Below the pieces are notes generated by a model, which was not told where the DNA came from, searched no databases, and saw nothing but the letters and a program-made list of their open reading frames with translations. Shown one piece after another: positions 1 through 6,584 of a stretch of 38,949 bases of DNA; the first letter of the stretch is position 1; the number at the start of each line of letters is the position of its first letter. The position numbers were made by a program, and so were the translations under genes. This DNA is from a virus, in IMG/VR virus record IMGVR_UViG_3300037502_001435, positions 1-38,949 of that record. One strand, 5' to 3'.

Positions 1-107
1 CTTACCAAACCAAAACTATTGCCTTTCGTGTTCGTGTCGAATTTGTCGAACCGATTAAAAAAATGGTTAAAGATTATGTTTCGGAACATCTGCAAGGTGA
101 CGTATAA
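1..107 (+). CDS. 3' part of a small basic DNA-binding-like protein (second copy)
   Basis: This is the C-terminal 34 codons of the 54-aa gene found complete at 38469-38633. Bases 1-108 are identical to 38527-38634 and the two copies diverge only after the TATAAC box. The stop codon TAA (105-107) lies inside the box that opens the next attC-like site. The window begins inside the gene, so its 5' end is not visible here. It is either a true second copy, or the same gene seen through an alternative assembly path in which the next cassette is missing (see findings). Confidence 0.7.
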   Translation, partial: YQTKTIAFRVRVEFVEPIKKMVKDYVSEHLQGDV

Positions 108-235
108 CTGTTTCGGGCTTTGCGTTCGGCAGGGCTTGATAGCACTACACTTGATTTGAAAAACAAAAAATTGATAATATGAATACAGATAATTTGAAAA
201 ACGAACCCCCTGCTGACGCAAAACCCGTGTTACCC
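102..235 (+). other. attC-like recombination site (site 6), cassette array
   Basis: Imperfect palindrome with outer boxes GTATAAC (102-108) and GTTACCC (229-235). The left arm contains CGGGCTTTGCGTTCGGCAGG and the right arm CCTGCTGACGCAAAACCCG, which pair over about 20 positions with a small bulge next to the left box. The roughly 75-nt loop between the arms is A-rich and holds the first ATG of the next gene. It is nearly the same repeat as site 1 (36394-36475). The left arm starts again at 38923 and is cut off by the end of the window. Architecture (R box, L box, loop, L box, R box) follows the integron attC family; the identification is by structure only. Confidence 0.75.
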
Positions 236-460
236 GAAGTTAAAATGGGCAAACGGAAATTTGTTTATAGATTACAAACACCAACTAATCCTAATGTCAG
301 AACTTTTGAAATAGGGATAATTGATGAACCAATAAGTGAGTTTAGGAAAGAATATCCAGATAGTTGGTGTGATGCTCGAATTTGCGAAGGATTTTGGGGA
401 GATGAAAAGTTTGTTTCAAAAGTAGTAGAAACGCTAAATGCCCATTTTAATTTTGGGTAA
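179..460 (+). CDS. small cassette gene, unknown function
   Basis: 93 codons from ATG 179, or 71 codons from ATG 245. The upstream start lies in the loop of attC-like site 6, so translation from it would read through the right hairpin arm. The downstream start begins just outside the site with MGKRKFVYRL. I give the longer form because other cassette genes also start in the loop (529, 37834). The body (residues 23-93) is a compact mixed-charge domain containing YPDSWCDARICEGFWGDEKF. I do not recognise a family. The stop TAA (458-460) is part of the GGGTAAC box of the next site. That box is the exact reverse complement of the GTTACCC box upstream of the gene. Confidence 0.6.
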   Translation: MNTDNLKNEPPADAKPVLPEVKMGKRKFVYRLQTPTNPNVRTFEIGIIDEPISEFRKEYPDSWCDARICEGFWGDEKFVSKVVETLNAHFNFG

Positions 461-588
461 CGTTCGGGCGGTTGGCGTTCGTTGCCGACTTGGGAACACA
501 AAACTTTAACTTAAAAACAAAATTTGATATGGAAAACAACACTTTAACAAACCACGAAAACGGCAATGACGCTAACCGCTTGTTAGCT
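455..588 (+). other. attC-like recombination site (site 7), cassette array
   Basis: Outer boxes are GGGTAAC (455-461) and GTTAGCT (582-588). The left arm GCGGTTGGCGTTCGTTGCC (469-487 region) pairs with the right arm GGCAATGACGCTAACCGC (562-579). As in the other sites the left arm has about four extra bases right after the box. The loop (487-561) is A-rich and contains the ATG of the next gene at 529. Confidence 0.75.
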
Positions 589-810
589 GCTGCCATTATT
601 TCCGCAGTATTAAAAAGCGATTGGTCTTATATGCTTACACTATTCCCAGAAGGAGTAGAACATCGGACATACAAATATAAAGAAGTTTCTGATTTTGACG
701 ATTGGGAAACTTACGAAGATTTTACAAGGTATGTTTACCCAGCTCAATCAAAGTTGATAGAATTATGTTTGAATAAAGCGTTAGAGTGTCTGTCAAATGG
801 TTGCAGCTAA
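529..810 (+). CDS. small acidic cassette protein, unknown
   Basis: 93 codons starting MENNTLTNHENGNDANRL. The ATG lies in the loop of attC-like site 7 and the N-terminal ~20 residues are encoded by the right hairpin arm. The rest looks like a small globular protein with a hydrophobic helix (LLAAAIISAVL) followed by aromatic and acidic residues (YKEVSDFDDWETYEDF). No family is recognised. The stop TAA (808-810) is inside the AGCTAAC box, the reverse complement of the GTTAGCT box at 582. This is the last cassette before the phage early genes. Confidence 0.6.
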   Translation: MENNTLTNHENGNDANRLLAAAIISAVLKSDWSYMLTLFPEGVEHRTYKYKEVSDFDDWETYEDFTRYVYPAQSKLIELCLNKALECLSNGCS

Positions 811-811
811 C
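803..811 (+). other. cassette-array boundary box (half site)
   Basis: GCAGCTAAC is the reverse complement of GTTAGCTGC at 582-590, so this box closes the unit that carries the 93-aa gene. No convincing right arm follows. The only candidate is GCCTAGTGTTAGC near 964-976, inside the next gene, which could make a weak and very long site. I treat 811 as the junction between the cassette array and the phage core. Confidence 0.5.
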
Positions 812-829
812 TAATGGCTAACTATCAAT

Positions 830-861
830 ATAATTGTAAACAAAAAACTAAAAACAATTAT
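830..861. repeat. inverted repeat upstream of the early gene 898
   Basis: ATAATTGT (830-837) and ACAATTAT (854-861) form a perfect 8-bp inverted repeat around a 16-nt A-rich spacer. It lies in the 87-nt gap between the last cassette gene and the gene at 898. It could be an operator or a local unwinding element. A TTTTGC-type sequence (885-890) just upstream of the ATG is only a poor match to the Bacteroidota -7 element. Confidence 0.4.
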
Positions 862-897
862 GAAATCTAACTTTCTTTTGCCACTTTTGCACACAAT

Positions 898-1152
898 ATG
901 ATATTCACAAAAGGATTCGAGTATAAGGGTTTTGTTTACGGATGGCATAAGCGCGAACTATATAGACTGCCTAGTGTTAGCGGATTGAGAACATATCCAA
1001 CTAAGAAGCTAAACTCAATTAAAATAGGCAATGTTGCAGGTTACAGACTGAAAAAAGATAAGCGGACAGTGCAACAATGCTTAGACATGACACGTATATT
1101 CATTCAACCAATAATAATTGAAACACATGAAACAACAGAAGTACCATTTTAA
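898..1152 (+). CDS. hypothetical early protein with acidic-PF tail
   Basis: 84 codons, starting MIFTKGFEYKGFVYGWHKRE. The first half is rich in aromatic and basic residues and the middle is KKLNSIKIGNVAGYRLKKDK. The C-terminus is ETTEVPF, which resembles the acidic-Pro-Phe tails of single-strand-binding proteins that dock repair and replication proteins; three other early proteins in this window end the same way. No family is recognised. It overlaps the small membrane-protein gene at 1127 by 26 bases, suggesting one operon. Confidence 0.65.
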   Translation: MIFTKGFEYKGFVYGWHKRELYRLPSVSGLRTYPTKKLNSIKIGNVAGYRLKKDKRTVQQCLDMTRIFIQPIIIETHETTEVPF

Positions 1153-1240
1153 AGAAATTGACACCGCGCTGTTCTATTTCGGCTGCGTGGTTTTATTCGG
1201 AGGGCTTATTATTTTTTCAATTTTAATTTTAACAGTATGA
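1127..1240 (+). CDS. 37-aa single-pass membrane protein
   Basis: A short gene encoding MKQQKYHFKEIDTALFYFGC followed by a strongly hydrophobic segment (VVLFGGLIIFSILILTV). That is one membrane helix with a charged N-terminus. It overlaps the preceding gene by 26 bases and the next gene by ATGA at 1237-1240, which argues for translational coupling and a real gene. Function is unknown. Its position among early genes would suit a superinfection-exclusion or host-takeover peptide, but nothing in the sequence proves that. Confidence 0.6.
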   Translation: MKQQKYHFKEIDTALFYFGCVVLFGGLIIFSILILTV

Positions 1241-1503
1241 ACCCAAAAGAAAAGGCTAAAGAGTTGGTTGAAAGGTATTATAAACTATTAATATACTTTC
1301 CTTACATAGACGGTGAAAATGACCAATGTGTAGGTGAAGGTAATATGACATTTAATTCAGCCAAGCAGTGCGCGATTATTTGCGTGGATGAGATAATGAA
1401 AGCAAATCCAATAGTGCCGTTGGAATTTATGCTAGAAAGTGAGGCATTGGATGCAGCGCGTGAATATTGGCAACAAGTAAAAAATGAAATAGAACTTTTA
1501 TGA
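1237..1503 (+). CDS. hypothetical early phage protein
   Basis: 88 codons, predicted mainly helical: MNPKEKAKELVERYYKLLIY at the start, then a loop with DGENDQCVGEGN, then a helix with CAIICVDEIMKANP and a C-terminal helix ending EYWQQVKNEIELL. This layout (lysine/glutamate start, 'AK-CAIICVDEI' helix) is common in uncharacterised small proteins of Bacteroidota phages. The start is fixed by the ATGA overlap with the upstream membrane peptide, and the stop overlaps the next start (ATGA at 1500). Confidence 0.75.
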   Translation: MNPKEKAKELVERYYKLLIYFPYIDGENDQCVGEGNMTFNSAKQCAIICVDEIMKANPIVPLEFMLESEALDAAREYWQQVKNEIELL

Positions 1504-1928
1504 AACAAGAAACAATCAATCAATTCGTAGAAACGTATTACGAAACAAAAGACAAGGTAACGCCTAAGCACTACCCTGATTGGATAGTTGCGATTGATGC
1601 CGTAATCTACAAATCAGACTACACCGATTTTAACGGGCATTTTAAACACTTCGCGCCCGTCATGGATGCTATTATCCAACGCGAACGGGAAGCGCAACGG
1701 AGGGCGGCTCAAAGCGGTGCAATGATATTTTGGTTATTTAGCCCCGATTACAAACGCTACCCTGACATCGAGAACATCGAAACAGAGCAATGTTTTGATT
1801 GTAAAGCAGAAGTGCAGGAAGAATTACTCACTACCCACCAAGACAAGCGCATGGGAGAGATACGGGTGTGTCAGGATTGTTTGAAGGATATTATTTGGCA
1901 AGAACAAAAAGATGCAGAAAATATTTAA
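1500..1928 (+). CDS. hypothetical protein with C-terminal zinc-ribbon-like CxxC pairs
   Basis: 142 codons. An N-terminal helical region (MKQETINQFVETYYETKDK) resembles the start of the preceding protein. The C-terminal third has two cysteine pairs, CFDC (about residue 98) and CQDC (about residue 126), spaced like a small zinc-binding finger. Such fingers are common in phage proteins that touch nucleic acid or host proteins. Function is unknown. It is the last gene before the promoter at 1951. Confidence 0.7.
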   Translation: MKQETINQFVETYYETKDKVTPKHYPDWIVAIDAVIYKSDYTDFNGHFKHFAPVMDAIIQREREAQRRAAQSGAMIFWLFSPDYKRYPDIENIETEQCFDCKAEVQEELLTTHQDKRMGEIRVCQDCLKDIIWQEQKDAENI

Positions 1929-1950
1929 CAAAATAAATAGTTGTGCAAAA

Positions 1951-1982
1951 TTTGTCTATGTCAATACATATACTTACGTTTG
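1951..1982 (+). promoter_or_regulatory. Bacteroidota-type promoter with putative operator
   Basis: TTTG (1951-1954), 20 nt, then TACGTTTG (1975-1982), matching the Bacteroidota -33/-7 consensus TTTG...TAnnTTTG. The spacer holds TGTCAATACATATACT (1959-1974). The same 16 bases stand at the same place in the promoter at 35993-36023, so this is probably a shared operator. It would drive the recombination and replication genes that follow. Confidence 0.7.
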
Positions 1983-1995
1983 CACCTAATTAAAA

Positions 1996-2163
1996 ATGGA
2001 ACACATGATTAAAAAACCACACATCGAACCTCGCGAAGTCAAGATATTCTGCTTGCAATGCGGACTGTTTCCGAACATGAAAAATATGCTATTCTGTTGG
2101 GAGTTGCTGATACTGCAACGGCTGACACTTAATCAAATTTATTCATTACAAAACAATCAATAA
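1996..2163 (+). CDS. small early gene with possible frame break
   Basis: Reading from ATG 1996 gives 55 codons (MEHMIKKPHIEPREVKIFC...), but the second half looks out of frame. The -1 frame entered at the A6 run (2011-2016) reads HRTSRSQDILLAMRTVSEHE followed by KYAILLGVADTATADT and stops at 2132, which looks much more protein-like. The real product may therefore come from a -1 shift at A6, from an internal ATG at 2058, or the gene may be broken. Function is unknown. It is the first gene after the promoter at 1951. Confidence 0.45.
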   Translation: MEHMIKKPHIEPREVKIFCLQCGLFPNMKNMLFCWELLILQRLTLNQIYSLQNNQ

Positions 2164-2165
2164 AA

Positions 2166-2720
2166 ATGGAACAACAAGAAAACAAACTGCCAACATTAGC
2201 CGAATTAACTGGCGATATTGAATTGGCGTACAAGAATGATGCGCTAAATGCCTTGCTTAACGCGCAACCACCGAAAGCATGGGTTAAAGAACACCCGTAT
2301 ATCAAAGGCTACAAATACCTGCCAATTGACAAGATTGAGCTATTACTCCGTAAGATATTCAAAGAGTATAGAATAGAAATAACGGGGCAAGGCACAGCGT
2401 TTAATGGTGTATGGGTTACGGTTCGCGTACACTTCAAATCACCTTTAACGGGGCAATGGAGTTTTCACGATGGCATTGGCGCGGCACAACTTCAAACGGC
2501 TAAAGGGACTTCACCTGCTGACCTTGCCAACATAAACAACGGGGCGCTGTCAATGGCTTTTCCTATTGCAAAAACGGTTGCTATAAAAGACGCTGCTCAA
2601 ATGTTTGGCAACTTATTCGGGGCAAACCTTAATCGTAAGGATATAGTAGACTTCACTCCTGACAAGAATTTAACGGAGGCATTTTTTAAATCAAATAAAG
2701 AGAAACTAAGCCATGATTAA
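2166..2720 (+). CDS. Rad52-like single-strand annealing protein
   Basis: 184 codons. It has the layout of Rad52/22-type phage annealing proteins: a helical start (LPTLAELTGDIELAYKNDAL), then WVKEHPYIKGYKYLPIDKIE, a strand region VWVTVRVHFKSPLTGQWSFH, the glycine-rich DGIGAAQLQT segment and AVAIKDAAQMFGNLFG-like helices (here TVAIKDAAQMFGNLFGANL) near the end. These proteins anneal ssDNA during phage recombination, working with an exonuclease. The exonuclease gene overlaps this one by 8 bases, which supports a two-component recombination pair. Assignment is by remembered family pattern. Confidence 0.75.
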   Translation: MEQQENKLPTLAELTGDIELAYKNDALNALLNAQPPKAWVKEHPYIKGYKYLPIDKIELLLRKIFKEYRIEITGQGTAFNGVWVTVRVHFKSPLTGQWSFHDGIGAAQLQTAKGTSPADLANINNGALSMAFPIAKTVAIKDAAQMFGNLFGANLNRKDIVDFTPDKNLTEAFFKSNKEKLSHD

Positions 2721-3381
2721 CAGAAAAGTTTTTGAAACGCAGGAAGATTGGAAAGAATACAGACGCGGATTGTTTACCGCTTCACAAATTCACAGATTAT
2801 TGGCTAAAGCTGCAAGTGGTAGCGGATTAAGCAAGGGTGCTAAAACATACGTTAAGGAAATTTTAGCAGAAATGATTGCACCACCTGCGCCTGATTATTA
2901 CAACAGCGCAATGCAGCGCGGTAATGAGATAGAACCGCAAGCCGTTTTAGCCTATGCAAAAGCGTTTGACCTAAATGTAAACGATAAAGATTTTATCTAT
3001 ACTTCTATTGGCGGTCATGTGTTCTTTTGGGATGAAGCGTTTAATGTTGGCGGCACTCCTGACATTATTTTAGCAGACCGTATTTGCGAAATCAAATGCC
3101 CGGACAGTAAAACACACCTTGAATATTTACTATGTGATACTGGCGAAGATTTGCAGCAACTAAAGCCTGAATATTACTCACAGATGCAACTGAATATGTA
3201 TTTGTGTGAGCGTGATATGTGCCACTTTATTAGCTATGATGACCGCTTGTTTGATGAAATGCTACACTTAAAGATTATCGAGGTGGAACGGGACGAAGTA
3301 CACATTAAGCTGATACTAGACAAGGCAACCGAAGCAACCAATTATTTAAACATTCTTAAAGAGAAAATCAAATGGAACTAA
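2713..3381 (+). CDS. YqaJ-type (lambda exonuclease-like) 5'-3' exonuclease
   Basis: 222 codons. PD-(D/E)XK nuclease features in order: an N-terminal TASQIHRLL motif, an acidic residue in RGNEIEPQAVLAY, then GGTPDIILADRICEIKCP carrying the catalytic Asp and Glu-x-Lys, and the YSQMQLNMYL helix typical of YqaJ/lambda exonucleases. It digests one strand of dsDNA ends so that the neighbouring annealing protein can act. It overlaps both neighbours by a few bases, suggesting one operon. Confidence 0.85.
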   Translation: MINRKVFETQEDWKEYRRGLFTASQIHRLLAKAASGSGLSKGAKTYVKEILAEMIAPPAPDYYNSAMQRGNEIEPQAVLAYAKAFDLNVNDKDFIYTSIGGHVFFWDEAFNVGGTPDIILADRICEIKCPDSKTHLEYLLCDTGEDLQQLKPEYYSQMQLNMYLCERDMCHFISYDDRLFDEMLHLKIIEVERDEVHIKLILDKATEATNYLNILKEKIKWN

Positions 3382-3779
3382 CAACAACAAGAAACAGAAT
3401 GATTAACCCTTATGTGTTCGCAGGGTTAAACCATATAACTAAGAAAGCCTATTTTCCACACGAAAAGGCAAAGCTAATACAGGAGCAGATTTGCGAACAT
3501 TACCGCTGCACATGGGAAGAACTAAGCAACCCAACACGAAAGCGCGAAGTTGTGAAGCGCAGGCAAATAGCTATGTACATTCTTTGCAAGCATAGCGGAT
3601 TAGATTTGAAAGCAATTGGCTCGCTGTTTACTGGTTGCCAAAAGCAAGGACACGCAAAGCACAAAGACCATAGCACCGTTATACACGCTAGGGATAAAAT
3701 GAAGGTGGAGTATGGCGTTTATGATGACGTAACGCAAGCGATTAACGGCATTGAAATGAGATTGAAACTAATTTTCTAA
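3372..3779 (+). CDS. stand-alone DnaA domain-IV-like DNA-binding protein
   Basis: 135 codons. The C-terminal part contains RRQIAMYILCKHSGLDLKAI, GSLFTGCQ and then KHKDHSTVIHARDKM, close to the DnaA box-recognition signature (DHSTVxxAxxK). There is no AAA+ ATPase domain. The protein probably binds DnaA-box-like or origin DNA and may mark the phage origin or redirect host initiation. It lies directly before the replication-protein gene and its internal repeats. Confidence 0.75.
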   Translation: MELTTTRNRMINPYVFAGLNHITKKAYFPHEKAKLIQEQICEHYRCTWEELSNPTRKREVVKRRQIAMYILCKHSGLDLKAIGSLFTGCQKQGHAKHKDHSTVIHARDKMKVEYGVYDDVTQAINGIEMRLKLIF

Positions 3780-3827
3780 TGTGGAAAAGTCAATTAGTTA
3801 ATTTGGAATAGTTTTAGGATATTTGCG

Positions 3828-3917
3828 ATGTATTATCATGGCTGCATACATGATGGTCGATTAAATTATTTAGAAGCAAGCGGAGTAGGGATGCAGCCCG
3901 AAACGCCTGCTTTTTTT
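3828..3917 (+). ncRNA. structured leader or small RNA ending in a terminator
   Basis: The 143-nt gap before the replication-protein gene holds a possible promoter (GATATTTG at 3818-3825, weak -33) and a hairpin with AGCAAGCG (3875-3882) and CGCCTGCT (3904-3911), one mismatch, followed by seven T. Inside the terminator loop ATGCAGCC (3891-3898) is perfectly complementary to GGCTGCAT (3840-3847). The upstream strand could therefore pair with the terminator loop, giving alternative folds. The element at 7269-7359 has the same architecture. It may be an attenuator for the gene at 3923 or a free sRNA. Confidence 0.5.
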
Positions 3918-3922
3918 ATTTT

Positions 3923-4627
3923 ATGCGTAAGTCATTTATCTTACACCTTGACAGCTTGTGTATTCTTGACAAGCTATCAACAGAGCAAAAGGGGAATCTA
4001 TTTGATGCAATATACCGTTATCAATTAACTGGTGAAGTTTCACCTATTGATAATTTAACTGAAATAGTTTTCACTCCATTCCTTAATCAGTTTAAAAGAG
4101 ATGCTGAAAAGTATCAAACAGTAATTGAAAAAAGGCGCGAAGCAGGTGCTAAAGGAGGTAAGCAAAAGCTAGCAAATGCTAGCAAAAGCAAACAAAGCAT
4201 AGCAAATCTAGCAGATAGTGTTAGTGATAGTAAGAATGATAGTGTTAGTGATAGTAAGAATAAAATATTTACACCACCACAACTTTTTGAAGTTATTGAA
4301 TACTTTGCTGAAAATGGTTATTCAGAGCAAGCCGCAACAAAAGCCTTTAACTATTACAATGTTGCCGAATGGAAAGATAGCAACGGAAAGAAGGTTAAGA
4401 ATTGGAAACAGAAAATGCAAATGGTTTGGTTTAAAGATGAACACAAAGACAAACCGAAAGCAAAAGATGATGGAACTGACCCGAATTATATCAGCCCAAC
4501 TGGATTAAAAGGAACTTTTGAAATTGAACAAAGGGGTAATATTACAATAAGAAATTATCATGGTTTGCACCAATACGAATATTCAAGCGATGGGGGTAGA
4601 ACGTGGAATAAAAGAGATAAGCCATGA
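3923..4627 (+). CDS. phage replication initiation protein (DUF6291-like N-terminus)
   Basis: 234 codons. The N-terminal ~75 residues (LDSLCILDKLSTEQKGNLFD, then a helix with FTPFLNQFKRDAEKYQ) match the pattern of small replication or helicase-loading proteins in Bacteroidota phages. A low-complexity linker follows (residues ~80-115) with two copies of DSVSDSKN. The C-terminal half has FEYFAENGYSEQAA-type helices and NWKQKMQMVWF. The linker is encoded by iteron-like DNA repeats, as in lambda O where the origin lies in the initiator gene. It overlaps the primase-helicase by ATGA. The family name is from memory. Confidence 0.65.
   Translation: MRKSFILHLDSLCILDKLSTEQKGNLFDAIYRYQLTGEVSPIDNLTEIVFTPFLNQFKRDAEKYQTVIEKRREAGAKGGKQKLANASKSKQSIANLADSVSDSKNDSVSDSKNKIFTPPQLFEVIEYFAENGYSEQAATKAFNYYNVAEWKDSNGKKVKNWKQKMQMVWFKDEHKDKPKAKDDGTDPNYISPTGLKGTFEIEQRGNITIRNYHGLHQYEYSSDGGRTWNKRDKP
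4161..4261 (+). repeat. iteron-like and tandem repeats inside the replication gene (candidate origin)
   Basis: Five 10-bp units follow one another at 4161-4210: AGCAAAAGCT, AGCAAATGCT, AGCAAAAGCA, AACAAAGCAT, AGCAAATCTA. After a short gap two perfect 24-bp tandem copies (4214-4237 and 4238-4261) begin with GATAGTGTTAGTGATAG. The 10-bp period places each copy on the same helix face, as expected for initiator binding. The position in the middle of an initiator-type gene resembles lambdoid origins. Confidence 0.6.
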
Positions 4628-6381
4628 ATTTTGCAGACTTAGGAATTAAAACAAGAAAAAGCGCAGGTGAAGAACAAACACTTTGCCCAACTTGCAGCCA
4701 TACAAGAAAGAAAAAAACACACCCTTGTTTGTCTGTAAACCATGACAAGGGTATTTGGCATTGCAATCATTGCGGTTGGAAAGGAAGCCTAAACAAAGAT
4801 TATTCACTTAAAAAGCAATTAGAACCAGTGAAACTTCCACCATTGAATTATACAGAACTTAGCGAAAATTCTTTTAAGTGGCTAAATGAAACCCGCAAGA
4901 TTACAGCGCAGGTAATAAGGCGAAACAAGATAACGGACGGCAAACACTATATGCCTCAAGAAAAAGCCGAAATGAATACCATTCAGTTCAATTACTTCGA
5001 GCGTGGTGAATTGGTAAATGTAAAGTATCGAGATGCCAAAAAGAATTTTACGCAGGTTAAGGATGCTAAAAAAGTGTTCTATAAAATAGACGATGTTGTA
5101 GGAAATGATTATGTGATAATATGCGAAGGTGAAATTGACGCGCTAAGTTTTGAGGTGGCAGGTTATGTTTCTGCTATTTCAGTTCCAGACGGGGCAATTA
5201 AAACCGATAATGAGTATTCAGCACAAAAATTACAGTACATTGACAACTGCATTGAATACTTTACAGATGTTAAAAAGATATATCTTGCAACTGATAATGA
5301 CGAAGCTGGGTTATGCTTGCGCAGGGAGTTGGCGCGAAGGCTAGGAAAAGAAAAATGCTTTATAGTAGATTTAAGCCCGTTTAAGGATGCGAATGAGTGT
5401 TTAGTTGCCGAAGGTGCTGAAAGCCTTTCAAATCGAATAAAAGAGGCTAAAGAGTACCCTATTGACGGTGTTCACTCTATTTCTGATTATGAAGATAGGG
5501 TTTTAGACTTATATCATAACGGATTTCCTGAAAGCACAAAGTTAAAACAGATAACCGATTTAAACGACTATTTGACTTGGTGGCGACCTTGTTTAATTAC
5601 CGTAACGGGTATTCCCTCACATGGAAAGTCTACTTTCATTGACCAATGTATTGTTTTGCTTATTCAGCAGGGGTGGCGCTTTGCAATCTATTCGCCCGAA
5701 CACCAAAGTGAGTTTCACATTCAAAGACTTGCGCGAATGGTTATTGGTCGCCCGTTCTTTGGTGCTGATAAAATGAGTGTGGAGCAATTAAGGCAAGCTA
5801 TGGATTGGCTGCGCGAAAATATATTTTTCATTGAACCGCCTAAAGAAGAAAATTCAGAAGGTGCGACAATAGATTACATACTTACAAAGAGCCGCGAACT
5901 TGTGGCACGAAAAGGCGTTAATTCGGTTATTATTGACAACTGGGGAACTATTGAACATAATTACGGAGGCTTGACTGAAACACAATACATACAACGTGCG
6001 CTAAATAAAATTAATCTATTCAAGCTAACTTATGAGATGTCAGTTGTATTGGTGGCACACCCGACTAAAATGAAAAAAGAAAACGGCAAGTTTGAAGTGC
6101 CAAACCTTTACAGCATAAACGGAAGCGCTTATTTTTACAATAAAACCGATGTTGGTTTAGTTGTATATCGTAATGAACATACTGAAATTCATGTTGAAAA
6201 AGTTAAGTTTGAAGGTATTTATGGGCGTAAGGGGACGGCATTTTTAAACTTTCACGAACCTTCAAGCAGGTATTACAACGCTCAAAGTTCAATTAACCTC
6301 AACCCATTTCCACAAAAAACAGAACAAATTGAACATTATATCAATAAAGATTTAACAGATTTAGAACCAGCACCATTTTAA
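4624..6381 (+). CDS. bifunctional DNA primase-helicase (T7 gp4-like)
   Basis: 585 codons with three regions. Residues ~15-55 carry a zinc-binding primase domain with CPTC and CNHC pairs. Residues ~160-250 form a TOPRIM domain with ICEGEIDAL and the acidic ATDNDEAG. From ~300 there is a RecA/DnaB-type helicase with Walker A GIPSHGKST (~residue 327) and Walker B VIIDNWG (~436). It would unwind the fork and make primers. The C-terminus is DLEPAPF, an SSB-like acidic-PF tail. It overlaps the upstream replication gene by 4 bases. Confidence 0.9.
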   Translation: MNFADLGIKTRKSAGEEQTLCPTCSHTRKKKTHPCLSVNHDKGIWHCNHCGWKGSLNKDYSLKKQLEPVKLPPLNYTELSENSFKWLNETRKITAQVIRRNKITDGKHYMPQEKAEMNTIQFNYFERGELVNVKYRDAKKNFTQVKDAKKVFYKIDDVVGNDYVIICEGEIDALSFEVAGYVSAISVPDGAIKTDNEYSAQKLQYIDNCIEYFTDVKKIYLATDNDEAGLCLRRELARRLGKEKCFIVDLSPFKDANECLVAEGAESLSNRIKEAKEYPIDGVHSISDYEDRVLDLYHNGFPESTKLKQITDLNDYLTWWRPCLITVTGIPSHGKSTFIDQCIVLLIQQGWRFAIYSPEHQSEFHIQRLARMVIGRPFFGADKMSVEQLRQAMDWLRENIFFIEPPKEENSEGATIDYILTKSRELVARKGVNSVIIDNWGTIEHNYGGLTETQYIQRALNKINLFKLTYEMSVVLVAHPTKMKKENGKFEVPNLYSINGSAYFYNKTDVGLVVYRNEHTEIHVEKVKFEGIYGRKGTAFLNFHEPSSRYYNAQSSINLNPFPQKTEQIEHYINKDLTDLEPAPF

Positions 6382-6382
6382 G

Positions 6383-6583
6383 ATGAAAATATCAGAAGCA
6401 TTAAAGAAACGTGGCTTTATACATTATCAAACGCCTGATGGTGAAATTGTAAAGTATTGGCGCAATTCACACCGATTTGATTCGTTAAAGGTTTTGAGCG
6501 AAAAAGAAAAAGAGGCATTTTTGCAGCAATTTAACGGACAAACATCTGACTTTAGCGATGTTGATAATTTAGTACCATTCTGA
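6383..6583 (+). CDS. small protein with SSB-like acidic-PF tail
   Basis: 66 codons: MKISEALKKRGFIHYQTPDG, a short basic/aromatic middle (YWRNSHRFDS), a helical KVLSEKEKEAFLQQF, and an acidic end SDFSDVDNLVPF. The tail resembles the conserved end of single-strand-binding proteins. The body has no recognised domain. It starts one base after the primase-helicase stop, so it is probably a replisome accessory peptide. Confidence 0.7.
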   Translation: MKISEALKKRGFIHYQTPDGEIVKYWRNSHRFDSLKVLSEKEKEAFLQQFNGQTSDFSDVDNLVPF

Positions 6584-6584
6584 T

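Noticed and set aside
964-976. Right arm of an eighth attC-like site (GCCTAGTGTTAGC) pairing with GCTAACTAATGGC at 806
   Set aside because: Only the box and about three further pairs match across ~150 nt inside a gene; kept only as a possible degenerate site.
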